Of a DNA stretch of 12,446 nucleotides, positions 7,520 through 12,446 are shown piece after piece. The notes beneath the pieces are model-generated. The model saw only the letters and a program-made list of their open reading frames with translations, had not been told where the DNA came from and searched no databases. The position numbers and the translations under genes were made by a program. The stretch's first letter is position 1. Each line of letters opens with the position of its first letter. Origin of the DNA: Hungateiclostridiaceae bacterium UBA1305 (lineage in GTDB: Bacteria > Bacillota > Clostridia > Acetivibrionales > DTU013); contig DBTX01000032.1 in NCBI GenBank assembly GCA_002307275.1, positions 72,710 to 85,155 of the forward strand. The letters run 5' to 3'.

Positions 7520-7684
7520 GCCAGGTAAAATTTTTGAGTAGCGAAAATTTGCGTATGAGCGTAAATCTTTTGGAAGTAAAAAAATTACGCGTTGTGAAAT
7601 TTTTCGATAGCAAGAAAATTACGCTATTGGTAGCAAGAAGACCGAGAGGTCTCTTTCTATAGAATTGGGAGGTGGATGAAAGCC
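7520..7684 (+). promoter_or_regulatory. Structured nusG-rplK spacer, possible rplK leader
   Basis: This 165-bp AT-rich spacer has nested imperfect inverted repeats. An outer pair (TAGCGAAAATTT near 7539-7550 with AAATTTTTCGATA near 7597-7609) surrounds an inner pair (GCGTAA at 7559-7564 with TTACGC at 7585-7590). AAAATTACGC occurs twice (7581-7590, 7615-7624), as does TAGCAAG (7608-7614, 7631-7637). A hairpin with a GAGA loop (core 7640-7652, weaker extension to 7635-7656) lies just before the rplK ribosome binding site. I see no convincing promoter. It may be a leader controlling rplK-rplA, but no known family is recognised. Confidence 0.3.
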
Positions 7685-8110
7685 ATGGCAAAGAAAATTA
7701 CAGGTTATGTAAAGCTTCAGATTCCTGCGGGGAAGGCAACTCCGGCTCCACCGGTTGGACCAGCTTTAGGACAGCATGGTGTTAACATCATGGGATTTTG
7801 CAAGGAGTTTAACGAAAGAACGGCAAAGGACGCAGGATTGATTATTCCTGTTGTCATCACTATTTATGGTGACAGATCTTTTTCCTTCATTACAAAGACT
7901 CCTCCGGCAGCAGTACTTCTGAAGAAGGCATGCAAAATCGAAAGCGGTTCCGGTAAGCCGAATGTGGACAAGGTAGCAAAAATTTCAATGGCAGAAGTAA
8001 GGAAGATAGCTGAGCTGAAAATGCCGGATCTTAACGCTGCAAGTGTTGAATCGGCTACGAGAATGATAGCTGGTACTGCCAGAAGCATGGGCATCGTAGT
8101 AGAAGACTGA
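7685..8110 (+). CDS. rplK: Large ribosomal subunit protein uL11
   Basis: The product is ribosomal protein L11, part of the GTPase-associated centre that binds 23S rRNA with L10 and L7/L12. It is the site of thiostrepton action and of stringent-response sensing by RelA. From the start at 7685 it has 141 residues, the usual length. The N-terminal domain shows MAKKITGYVKLQIPAGKATPAPPVGPALGQHGVNIMGFC in order, including the proline-rich thiostrepton-contact region. The C-terminal RNA-binding domain includes SGSGKPNVDKVAKISMAEV. An in-frame ATG at 7676 abuts the GGGAGGTGG site (7667-7675) with no spacing, so 7685 is preferred. It precedes rplA by 142 bp. Confidence 0.97.
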   Translation: MAKKITGYVKLQIPAGKATPAPPVGPALGQHGVNIMGFCKEFNERTAKDAGLIIPVVITIYGDRSFSFITKTPPAAVLLKKACKIESGSGKPNVDKVAKISMAEVRKIAELKMPDLNAASVESATRMIAGTARSMGIVVED

Positions 8111-8252
8111 TAAGCCAGGACTGGTAGCAAACTATAGTTTGCTGCTTGCCCAAGCGACCCGGTAAGTGGGAGGAAACACACGTTTCCGAAAAAAATCAAC
8201 CACATAACGGGAAATTCATGGATTTGAATTTCACCGTAGAGGAGAGGATATT
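8111..8252 (+). promoter_or_regulatory. Hairpin-rich rplK-rplA spacer
   Basis: Four inverted repeats occur in 142 bp: AGCAAACTATAGTTTGCT at 8126-8143 (perfect palindrome), GCTT/AAGC at 8144-8155, GGAAAC/GTTTCC at 8172-8187 with an ACAC loop, and GAAATTCA/TGAATTTC at 8211-8232 with a six-base loop. The last ends just before the rplA ribosome binding site. L1 is known to repress its own mRNA in several bacteria, so an L1 site here is possible, but I cannot match a defined L1 motif. Confidence 0.3.
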
Positions 8253-8948
8253 ATGAAGAGAGGAAAGAAATATGTCGAGAGCGCAAAGCTCGTAGACAGA
8301 GCAACACTGTATGATCCATCACAGGCTTTGGATCTTGCCAAAAAGACAGCAAAAGCGAAATTCGACGAAACCGTTGAAGCACATATAAAGCTCGGTGTTG
8401 ACTCAAGACACGCTGACCAGCAGGTCAGAGGCGCAGTCGTACTTCCACACGGTACTGGTAAAATAGTAAGAGTGCTGGTATTTGCCAAAGGCGACAAGCA
8501 GAAGGAAGCAGAACAGGCTGGAGCAGATTTCGTAGGAGCTGAAGACCTTGTAGCAAAGATTCAGAATGAAAGCTGGTTCGACTTTGATGTGGTCGTAGCA
8601 ACTCCGGACATGATGGGCGTTGTCGGAAGGCTCGGTAAGGTACTTGGTCCCAAAGGCCTCATGCCAAACCCGAAAGCCGGCACTGTAACGATGGATGTGA
8701 CAAAAGCCATTGCTGAAATCAAAGCCGGTAAGATAGAGTACAGGCTTGATAAAACGAACATAATACACTGCCCGATCGGTAGAGCATCCTTTGATCTTGA
8801 GAAATTACAGGATAACTTCCGTACACTTATGGATGCCATTGTCAAGGCAAAGCCAGTTGCGGCCAAAGGTCAGTATATGAAGAGCGTAGTTGTCACAACG
8901 ACGATGGGACCTGGAATCAAGGTCAATCCATTAAAGGTTACTGATTAA
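8253..8948 (+). CDS. rplA: Large ribosomal subunit protein uL1
   Basis: The 231-residue product is ribosomal protein L1, which forms the mobile L1 stalk that handles deacylated tRNA leaving the E site and in many bacteria is also a translational repressor. Family hallmarks run the full length: MKRGKKYVESAKLVDR at the start, FDETVEAHIKLGVDSRHADQ near 31-50, VVLPHGTGK, and the highly conserved GRLGKVLGPKGLMPNPKAGT near 129-148. Near the end are KSVVVTTTMGPGIKVN. The length equals the usual bacterial size. The ATG follows a GAGGAGAGG-type site at about 8239-8247. It is separated from rplJ by a 249-bp leader region. Confidence 0.97.
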   Translation: MKRGKKYVESAKLVDRATLYDPSQALDLAKKTAKAKFDETVEAHIKLGVDSRHADQQVRGAVVLPHGTGKIVRVLVFAKGDKQKEAEQAGADFVGAEDLVAKIQNESWFDFDVVVATPDMMGVVGRLGKVLGPKGLMPNPKAGTVTMDVTKAIAEIKAGKIEYRLDKTNIIHCPIGRASFDLEKLQDNFRTLMDAIVKAKPVAAKGQYMKSVVVTTTMGPGIKVNPLKVTD

Positions 8949-8954
8949 TAGTGC

Positions 8955-8983
8955 TTTACAATATGGAAATAATGCTGTAGTAT
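8955..8983 (+). promoter_or_regulatory. Possible rplJL promoter
   Basis: TTTACA at 8955-8960 and TAGTAT at 8978-8983 are spaced by 17 bp just after the rplA stop codon. The -35 is one mismatch from consensus and the -10 matches four of six. A transcript starting near 8990 would carry the whole L10 leader. The evidence is only positional and sequence-based. Confidence 0.3.
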
Positions 8984-9001
8984 ATACAATGTTATCAATG
9001 C

Positions 9002-9023
9002 GAAATTCAATTAATTGAATTTC
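9002..9023. repeat. 22-bp perfect AT-rich palindrome
   Basis: A perfect palindrome with arms GAAATTCAATT and AATTGAATTTC lies between rplA and the L10 leader. The flanking GC at 9000-9001 and GC at 9025-9026 could extend it around one bulge. Its outer arm GAAATTCA/TGAATTTC is identical to the hairpin at 8211-8232 upstream of rplA. Confidence 0.6.
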
Positions 9024-9044
9024 CGCTTAAATGAATATCACATG

Positions 9045-9170
9045 CCACAGACAGCAGGTGCATCCGCGTAACTGGTGAAAGCCAACCTGCCGAGGTAGAA
9101 TCGTAATTTTAATTATGGTGCTTAACCCTTGTGTGTCTGCTGTGTGTGGATATGCAAGGGTTTTATTTTT
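9045..9170 (+). ncRNA. L10 leader (autoregulatory mRNA leader of rplJL)
   Basis: The region between rplA and rplJ matches the ribosomal L10 leader in position and in conserved blocks (AGACAGCAGGTGC, then AACCTGCCGAGGT). In Bacillus subtilis and relatives the L10-L12 complex binds this leader and favours early termination. Three competing pairings are visible. GCAGGT (9054-9059) pairs with ACCTGC (9085-9090), forming the probable protein-binding anti-antiterminator. CCACAGACAGCAG (9045-9057) pairs with CTGCTGTGTGTGG (9137-9149) with one mismatch, forming the antiterminator. AACCCTTG (9124-9131) pairs with CAAGGGTT (9155-9162), forming the terminator. The first two share bases 9054-9057. The second uses the loop of the third, so they exclude each other unless a pseudoknot forms. 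Confidence 0.85.
9124..9170 (+). terminator. Regulated intrinsic terminator of the L10 leader
   Basis: An eight-pair stem AACCCTTG/CAAGGGTT (9124-9131 with 9155-9162) with a 23-base loop is followed by TTATTTTT. It lies 28 bases before the rplJ start codon. It is the off-state structure of the leader described at 9045-9170. Confidence 0.75.
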
Positions 9171-9197
9171 ACATGTATATAGAAGGAGGTGGAAAAT

Positions 9198-9731
9198 TTG
9201 CCTAAGGAAAAAGTCCTGAGTCAAAAACGTGTAGTTGTAGATGGTATCAGCGATAAGATGAAAGCAGCGAAAGCAATGGTTTTTGCTGATTACAGAGGAT
9301 TGACCGTAGAACAGGATACCCAGCTCAGAAACGCACTGAGGAAAGCAGGTGTTGATTACAAGGTTGTAAAAAACACGCTTACCCGGTTTGCTGCCAATGA
9401 GAATGGGCTCAACGGTCTGGATACCTATCTGAACGGACCTACAGCAATGGCATCAAGTGAGTCTGATCCGGTTGCTCCCGCAAAGGTATTAAGTGAATAT
9501 GCTAAGAAGTATGAGAAGCTTGAAATCAAAGTGGGCGTAGTTGAAGGGAAGATTATTGATTCCGATGGTGTTAGAGCATTGGCAGAACTGCCGTCGAGAG
9601 AAGTTCTCATCGCAAGGGTTCTTGCTGGTTTCAATGCACCAATAAACGGCTTCGTAAATGTTCTTAACGGAAATCTCAGAGGTCTGGTTGTAGCACTCAA
9701 TGCAATAGCAGAAAAGAAAGCGGAAGCTTAA
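9198..9731 (+). CDS. rplJ: Large ribosomal subunit protein uL10
   Basis: The product is ribosomal protein L10 (177 residues from the chosen start), the base of the L7/L12 stalk that recruits translational GTPases, and the autoregulator of its own leader. It begins MPKEKVLSQKRVVVD and contains the rRNA-binding FADYRGLTVEQ (about 30-40) and YKVVKNTLTRFAA. The C-terminal helix that anchors L12 dimers runs from about 140 to 177 and ends NAIAEKKAEA. The start is a TTG at 9198, 8 bases after AGGAGG (9184-9189). The in-frame GTG at 9189 overlaps that site and cannot be used with it. It precedes rplL by 43 bp. Confidence 0.95.
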   Translation: MPKEKVLSQKRVVVDGISDKMKAAKAMVFADYRGLTVEQDTQLRNALRKAGVDYKVVKNTLTRFAANENGLNGLDTYLNGPTAMASSESDPVAPAKVLSEYAKKYEKLEIKVGVVEGKIIDSDGVRALAELPSREVLIARVLAGFNAPINGFVNVLNGNLRGLVVALNAIAEKKAEA

Positions 9732-9774
9732 TTCGTATTAAATAAAAATTTAAATTTATGGAGGTATTTTTAAA

Positions 9775-10158
9775 ATGGCTAGCGATAAGGTTTTAAAATT
9801 AATTGAAGATGTAAAAGTATTGACAGTATTGGAACTGGCTGAACTTGTAAAGGCCCTTGAAGAAGAATTCGGTGTATCCGCAGCAGCACCCATGGCAGCA
9901 GCAGCAGCTCCTGCAGCAGGCGCAGCAGCAGCAGTAGTTGAAGAAAAGACTGAGTTCAATGTAATCCTTAAGGAAGTTGGCGCAGAAAAGATCAAGGTCA
10001 TCAAGGTTGTCAGAGAATTGACAGGCCTCGGACTCAAAGAAGCCAAGGATCTCGTTGACGGCGCACCGAAGACCGTTAAAGAGAATGTAACCAAGGAAGA
10101 AGCTGCTTCCATGGAAGCAAAGTTCAAAGAAGTTGGCGCTGGCGTCGAAATCAAATAA
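9775..10158 (+). CDS. rplL: Large ribosomal subunit protein bL12 (L7/L12)
   Basis: The 127-residue product is L7/L12, present in several copies on the L10 stalk, where it recruits and stimulates EF-Tu, EF-G and other GTPases. The N-terminal dimerisation domain (about 1-35) is followed by a flexible Ala/Pro hinge (36-60, SAAAPMAAAAAPAAGAAAA), encoded largely by repeated GCA codons. The globular C-terminal domain (about 61-127) contains the factor-binding VIKVVRELTGLGLKEAKDLV and ends VGAGVEIK. GGAGGT at 9760-9765 lies 9 bases before the ATG. A strong hairpin terminator begins 13 bp after the stop codon. Confidence 0.97.
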   Translation: MASDKVLKLIEDVKVLTVLELAELVKALEEEFGVSAAAPMAAAAAPAAGAAAAVVEEKTEFNVILKEVGAEKIKVIKVVRELTGLGLKEAKDLVDGAPKTVKENVTKEEAASMEAKFKEVGAGVEIK

Positions 10159-10171
10159 GTAGAACCAAAAC

Positions 10172-10203
10172 AAAAAGTGTCTCGCGTAGAGGCACTTTTT
10201 TTT
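10172..10203 (+). terminator. Intrinsic terminator or attenuator after rplL
   Basis: A 12-pair stem (AAAAAGTGTCTC at 10172-10183 with GAGGCACTTTTT at 10189-10200, one G-T pair) has a five-base GCGTA loop and continues into a run of eight T ending at 10203. This is the best terminator in the window. In several bacteria the rplL-rpoB gap holds an attenuator that passes only part of the transcripts. Here a separate promoter downstream makes fuller termination plausible. Confidence 0.9.
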
Positions 10204-10233
10204 ATGCTGATTTTCATATTAAAAGAACGAGAA

Positions 10234-10259
10234 GCCACTTTTGGATGGTCAAAAGTGGC
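10234..10259. repeat. Perfect 9-bp inverted repeat downstream of the rplL terminator
   Basis: GCCACTTTT at 10234-10242 and AAAAGTGGC at 10251-10259 are exact reverse complements around an eight-base spacer GGATGGTC. No T-run follows on either strand, so it is not an ordinary terminator. It lies about 70 bp upstream of the rpoB promoter and might be an operator or just a DNA hairpin. Confidence 0.5.
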
Positions 10260-10273
10260 AATACAAAATGTTG

Positions 10274-10307
10274 GTAAAATTATTTAGTAAAATTATGGTA
10301 AAATTAT
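10274..10307. repeat. Three direct repeats of GTAAAATTAT upstream of the rpoB promoter
   Basis: GTAAAATTAT occurs at 10274-10283, 10287-10296 and 10298-10307, at start-to-start spacings of 13 and 11 bp, close to one helical turn. A related TAAAATTAT includes the -10 of the promoter at 10354. The AT-rich array ends 23 bp before the -35 and could act as an UP-like element or a regulator site. Confidence 0.55.
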
Positions 10308-10330
10308 ATTGAAGCTCGACAAAAAATCCG

Positions 10331-10359
10331 TTGACAAGTAGACAACGATATGCTAAAAT
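10331..10359 (+). promoter_or_regulatory. Near-consensus extended -10 promoter of rpoB
   Basis: TTGACA at 10331-10336 is a perfect -35. After a 17-bp spacer comes TAAAAT at 10354-10359, one mismatch from the -10 consensus, preceded by TGC to make an extended -10. Transcription should start near 10366, some 478 nt before the rpoB start codon. With the terminator at 10172-10203 it would give rpoB transcription separate from the ribosomal protein genes. Confidence 0.75.
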
Positions 10360-10579
10360 TATAAACTGCGTTGTAATATGACTTGTATTATTTTCAGAAA
10401 TATCGACCAGATTCGATCGACAATTTTGATTATAGCACAGGCGAATAAAATGCACAAGAAATGTTAATAATTAATTAGTGGTTTTGGGCAATTTGACGGA
10501 AAAGATTGATGAAGATTCGTGAATATTGCTGGTTGTTGAGTGCGAAATCAATTCAACAATTGTTGAAAAAGCCCCAAAG

Positions 10580-10608
10580 AGCTTTTAATAATACTACTAA
10601 AAGCTTTT
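10580..10608 (+). terminator. Terminator-like hairpin inside the rpoB leader
   Basis: AGCTTTTA (10580-10587) pairs perfectly with TAAAAGCT (10598-10605) around a ten-base loop, and the stem can extend by a G-T and two A-T pairs. Only a short T tract (10605-10608) is present, and it is shared with the stem, so it would be a weak terminator or pause site at best. Confidence 0.3.
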
Positions 10609-10720
10609 AAATATACATCGGTGTGTCAGACTGAAACTACCGGTGGTCCGGTTTGATTGCATGAATGCATATCTTTCATGTAACGAATATTTTGCTGAAA
10701 GGCAAAAAAATCGTATAACG

Positions 10721-10764
10721 AAAATTTCCGCTTTAATTGTTTTTCAAAAAGAAGCGAAAATTTT
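10721..10764 (+). repeat. 13-bp stem hairpin in the rpoB leader
   Basis: AAAATTTCCGCTT at 10721-10733 pairs with AAGCGAAAATTTT at 10752-10764 with one mismatch across an 18-base loop. The left arm shares the ten bases ATTTCCGCTT with the edge of the palindrome at 9002-9028. Confidence 0.55.
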
Positions 10765-10768
10765 GTAA

Positions 10769-10796
10769 GCGCTAATTTTAAGATGAAAATTAGCGC
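10769..10796 (+). repeat. Perfect 11-bp stem hairpin before rpoB
   Basis: GCGCTAATTTT at 10769-10779 and AAAATTAGCGC at 10786-10796 are exact reverse complements around a six-base AAGATG loop. It begins 5 bases after the preceding hairpin and ends 34 bases before the rpoB ribosome binding site. There is no T-run, so it is not a terminator; it may stabilise the transcript or be a protein or RNase site. Confidence 0.6.
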
Positions 10797-10843
10797 GAGA
10801 TGTTCAAATTTGCAACAAGTCATAATTTATGAGGTGATTTTTA

Positions 10844-12446
10844 ATGGTACATCCCATTCAACTGGGCCGGAATACAAGGATGAGTTATTCCAAGATTGAT
10901 GAAGTTCTGGATATGCCCAATCTGATTGAGGTACAGAAAAACTCGTACAAATGGTTTTTGGAAGTGGGCTTGCGGGAAGTATTCAGGGACGTGTCGCCGA
11001 TAATGGATTATACCGGCAACCTGATTCTTGAATTTCCTGATTACAAACTTGAGGATGACAACCCCAAGTACAGTGTTGAAGAGTGCAAGGAGAGAGATAC
11101 TACATATTCAGCTCCTCTAAAAGTAAAAGTGCGCCTTATTAACAAGGAAACCGGCGAAGTTAAGGAGCAGGAAATCTTTATGGGAGATTTCCCTTTGATG
11201 ACGGATAACGGTACCTTTGTCATTAATGGAGCTGAAAGAGTAATTGTCAGCCAGCTGGTAAGATCACCAGGAATATATTATTCAGACAAGCTTGACAGAA
11301 CGGGTAAACAGCTGTTTTCAACAACCGTCATACCAAACCGCGGAGCATGGCTCGAATATGAAACAGATTCCAATGATGTCATGTCCGTACGTATCGACAG
11401 GACCAGAAAACTTCCGATAACTGTTCTGCTTCGCGCGCTCGGTTATGGAACCGATCTTTCGATTACGGAACTGCTTGGCGATGATGAAAGAATTCTTGCT
11501 ACGATTCAGAAGGACAATGCAAAGACTACAGATGAAGGTCTGATTGAAATATACAAGAGGCTGAGGCCGGGCGAACCGCCAACGGTCGAAAGCGCTACGA
11601 CTCTTATGAACAGCCTGTTTTTCGACCCCAAGAGATATGATCTTGCGAAATTCGGAAGATTCAAGTTCAATAAGAAATTATCGATTTCCAACAGGATCGC
11701 CGGTTGGAAATCCTCTGAGAAGATCGTAAATCCTCTTACAGGAGAGATCCTGGTCGGAGAAGATGAGGTCATCAGCAGGGATAAAGCGGAAATCATACAG
11801 GATTCCGGCATCAATTCCGTTTACCTGAATATTGAAGGCAAAAAGATCAGGGTAATCGGAAATGGTACGGTGGACTTGAAAACCCATGTCAATTTTGACA
11901 CTACTGATATTGGTATCACTGAAAAAGTGCGCTTTGATATCCTCAAAAAGCTCATGGAAGAAAACCAATCTGATGAGGATCTGAAAAAGGCTGTACTTGA
12001 AAATGTTGATACACTTGTTCCCAAATATATTACGGTAAATGACATCCTGTCCTCCATTAACTATCTGATTCACCTGAACTATGGGGTAGGTAACCCGGAC
12101 GATATCGACCATTTGGGCAACAGAAGGCTTCGCTGCGTAGGCGAACTTCTCCAGAATCAATTCAGGATAGGCCTTGCGAGGATGGAAAGAGTCGTAAGGG
12201 AAAGAATGACTATTCAGGATATCGACATTGTGACTCCGCAGGCATTGATCAATATCAGGCCTGTCGCAGCTGCGATCAAAGAGTTCTTCGGAAGCAGCCA
12301 GCTGTCACAGTTCATGGATCAGACAAACCCGCTCGCCGAACTGACGCATAAGAGAAGGCTCAGTGCACTCGGACCGGGAGGACTCAGCAGAGAGCGTGCA
12401 GGCTTTGAAGTCCGTGACGTTCATCACTCGCATTATGGCCGCATGT
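10844..12446 (+). CDS. rpoB: RNA polymerase beta subunit (5' part, cut by the window end)
   Basis: This open frame begins MVHPIQLGRNTRMSYSKIDE and runs off the window after 534 full codons, less than half of a typical beta subunit of about 1,200 residues. RpoB forms one pincer of RNA polymerase and part of the active centre. Visible are the N-terminal protrusion and lobe segments (FMGDFPLMTDNGTFVINGAERVIVSQLVRSPG near 110-141) and the fork/rifampicin region. The latter includes GSSQLSQFMDQTNPLAEL at 483-500, followed by THKRRLSALGPGGL. Gln489, Asp492, His502, Ser507 and Leu509 match E. coli Gln513, Asp516, His526, Ser531 and Leu533, all wild-type. GAGGTG at 10831-10836 is 7 bases before the ATG. 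The window ends at ...VHHSHYGRM. Confidence 0.97.
   Translation, partial: MVHPIQLGRNTRMSYSKIDEVLDMPNLIEVQKNSYKWFLEVGLREVFRDVSPIMDYTGNLILEFPDYKLEDDNPKYSVEECKERDTTYSAPLKVKVRLINKETGEVKEQEIFMGDFPLMTDNGTFVINGAERVIVSQLVRSPGIYYSDKLDRTGKQLFSTTVIPNRGAWLEYETDSNDVMSVRIDRTRKLPITVLLRALGYGTDLSITELLGDDERILATIQKDNAKTTDEGLIEIYKRLRPGEPPTVESATTLMNSLFFDPKRYDLAKFGRFKFNKKLSISNRIAGWKSSEKIVNPLTGEILVGEDEVISRDKAEIIQDSGINSVYLNIEGKKIRVIGNGTVDLKTHVNFDTTDIGITEKVRFDILKKLMEENQSDEDLKKAVLENVDTLVPKYITVNDILSSINYLIHLNYGVGNPDDIDHLGNRRLRCVGELLQNQFRIGLARMERVVRERMTIQDIDIVTPQALINIRPVAAAIKEFFGSSQLSQFMDQTNPLAELTHKRRLSALGPGGLSRERAGFEVRDVHHSHYGRM

Larger units (their letters stand above)
10366..10843 (+). ncRNA. Long structured 5' leader of rpoB (predicted)
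   Basis: No convincing gene lies in this stretch. It is the predicted untranslated leader from the promoter at 10331-10359. It contains in order ATCGA/TCGAT (10402-10417), the palindrome TTCAACAATTGTTGAA (10552-10567), the U-tailed hairpin at 10580-10608, ACCGG/CCGGT with a TGGT loop (10639-10652), and two strong hairpins at 10721-10764 and 10769-10796. GAGGTG at 10831-10836 is the rpoB ribosome binding site. I do not recognise a described riboswitch or leader family. Whether it regulates is inference from length and density of structure. Confidence 0.4.

Noticed and set aside
9189..9197. GTG at 9189 as rplJ start
   Set aside because: It overlaps the AGGAGGTGG site itself; TTG at 9198 has correct spacing and gives the family N-terminus.
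9756..10238. Minus-strand 160-residue open frame opposite rplL
   Set aside because: It is a shadow of the GCA-rich rplL gene; the Ala/Ser-rich composition follows from the complement.
10494..10530. Second promoter with TTGACG in the rpoB leader
   Set aside because: No acceptable -10 hexamer lies 15-19 bp downstream.
1..12446. CRISPR array, transposase, integrase, tRNA or rRNA genes
   Set aside because: I looked for repeat-spacer arrays, terminal inverted repeats with transposase frames, and tRNA-like cloverleaves in the spacers and saw none.

Overview
The window looks like chromosomal DNA from a low-to-moderate GC member of the Bacillota, most likely class Clostridia. The evidence is the gene order rpmG-secE-nusG-rplK-rplA-rplJ-rplL-rpoB, strong AGGAGG-type ribosome binding sites, sigma-A-like promoters, a four-cysteine L33, a 74-residue single-span SecE, and an RpoB start and rifampicin region of Firmicutes type. 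Genus cannot be named from sequence alone. All convincing genes are on the + strand.

Region 1 (1-6339) is a five-gene multidrug-efflux-type operon. A perfect-consensus promoter (TTGACA, 18 bp, TATAAT) precedes a MarR-family regulator. Two HlyD/RND-type adaptor proteins follow: a short membrane-anchored one with almost no coiled-coil hairpin, and a lipoprotein with a long hairpin. Two half-size ABC exporters come last and overlap by 4 bp. The ABC pair shows the asymmetry of heterodimeric exporters. The first NBD has Asp and Gln in place of the catalytic Glu and switch His, with an intact SGGQ signature. The second has intact Glu and His but an SQGQ signature. I infer a MarR-controlled heterodimeric exporter with two extracytoplasmic adaptors. 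The substrate is unknown.

Region 2 (6340-10203) is the rpmG-secE-nusG-rplK-rplA-rplJ-rplL cluster: L33, SecE, NusG, L11, L1, L10 and L7/L12. A candidate promoter lies upstream of rpmG. The spacers nusG-rplK (165 bp), rplA-rplJ (249 bp) and rplK-rplA (142 bp) are long for such an operon and rich in inverted repeats. The rplA-rplJ spacer carries a recognisable L10 leader with mutually exclusive anti-antiterminator, antiterminator and terminator pairings. A strong intrinsic terminator or attenuator follows rplL.

Region 3 (10159-10843) is a 685-bp gene-free stretch before rpoB. After the terminator come a 9-bp perfect inverted repeat, three GTAAAATTAT direct repeats, and a near-consensus extended -10 promoter (TTGACA, 17 bp, TAAAAT). 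A predicted leader of about 480 nt with at least five hairpins follows. This suggests rpoB has its own promoter and a structured, possibly regulatory 5' leader, which is the most interesting unexplained element here.

Region 4 (10844-12446) is the 5' part of rpoB, cut by the window edge just after the rifampicin-resistance-determining region. That region has wild-type, drug-sensitive-like residues.
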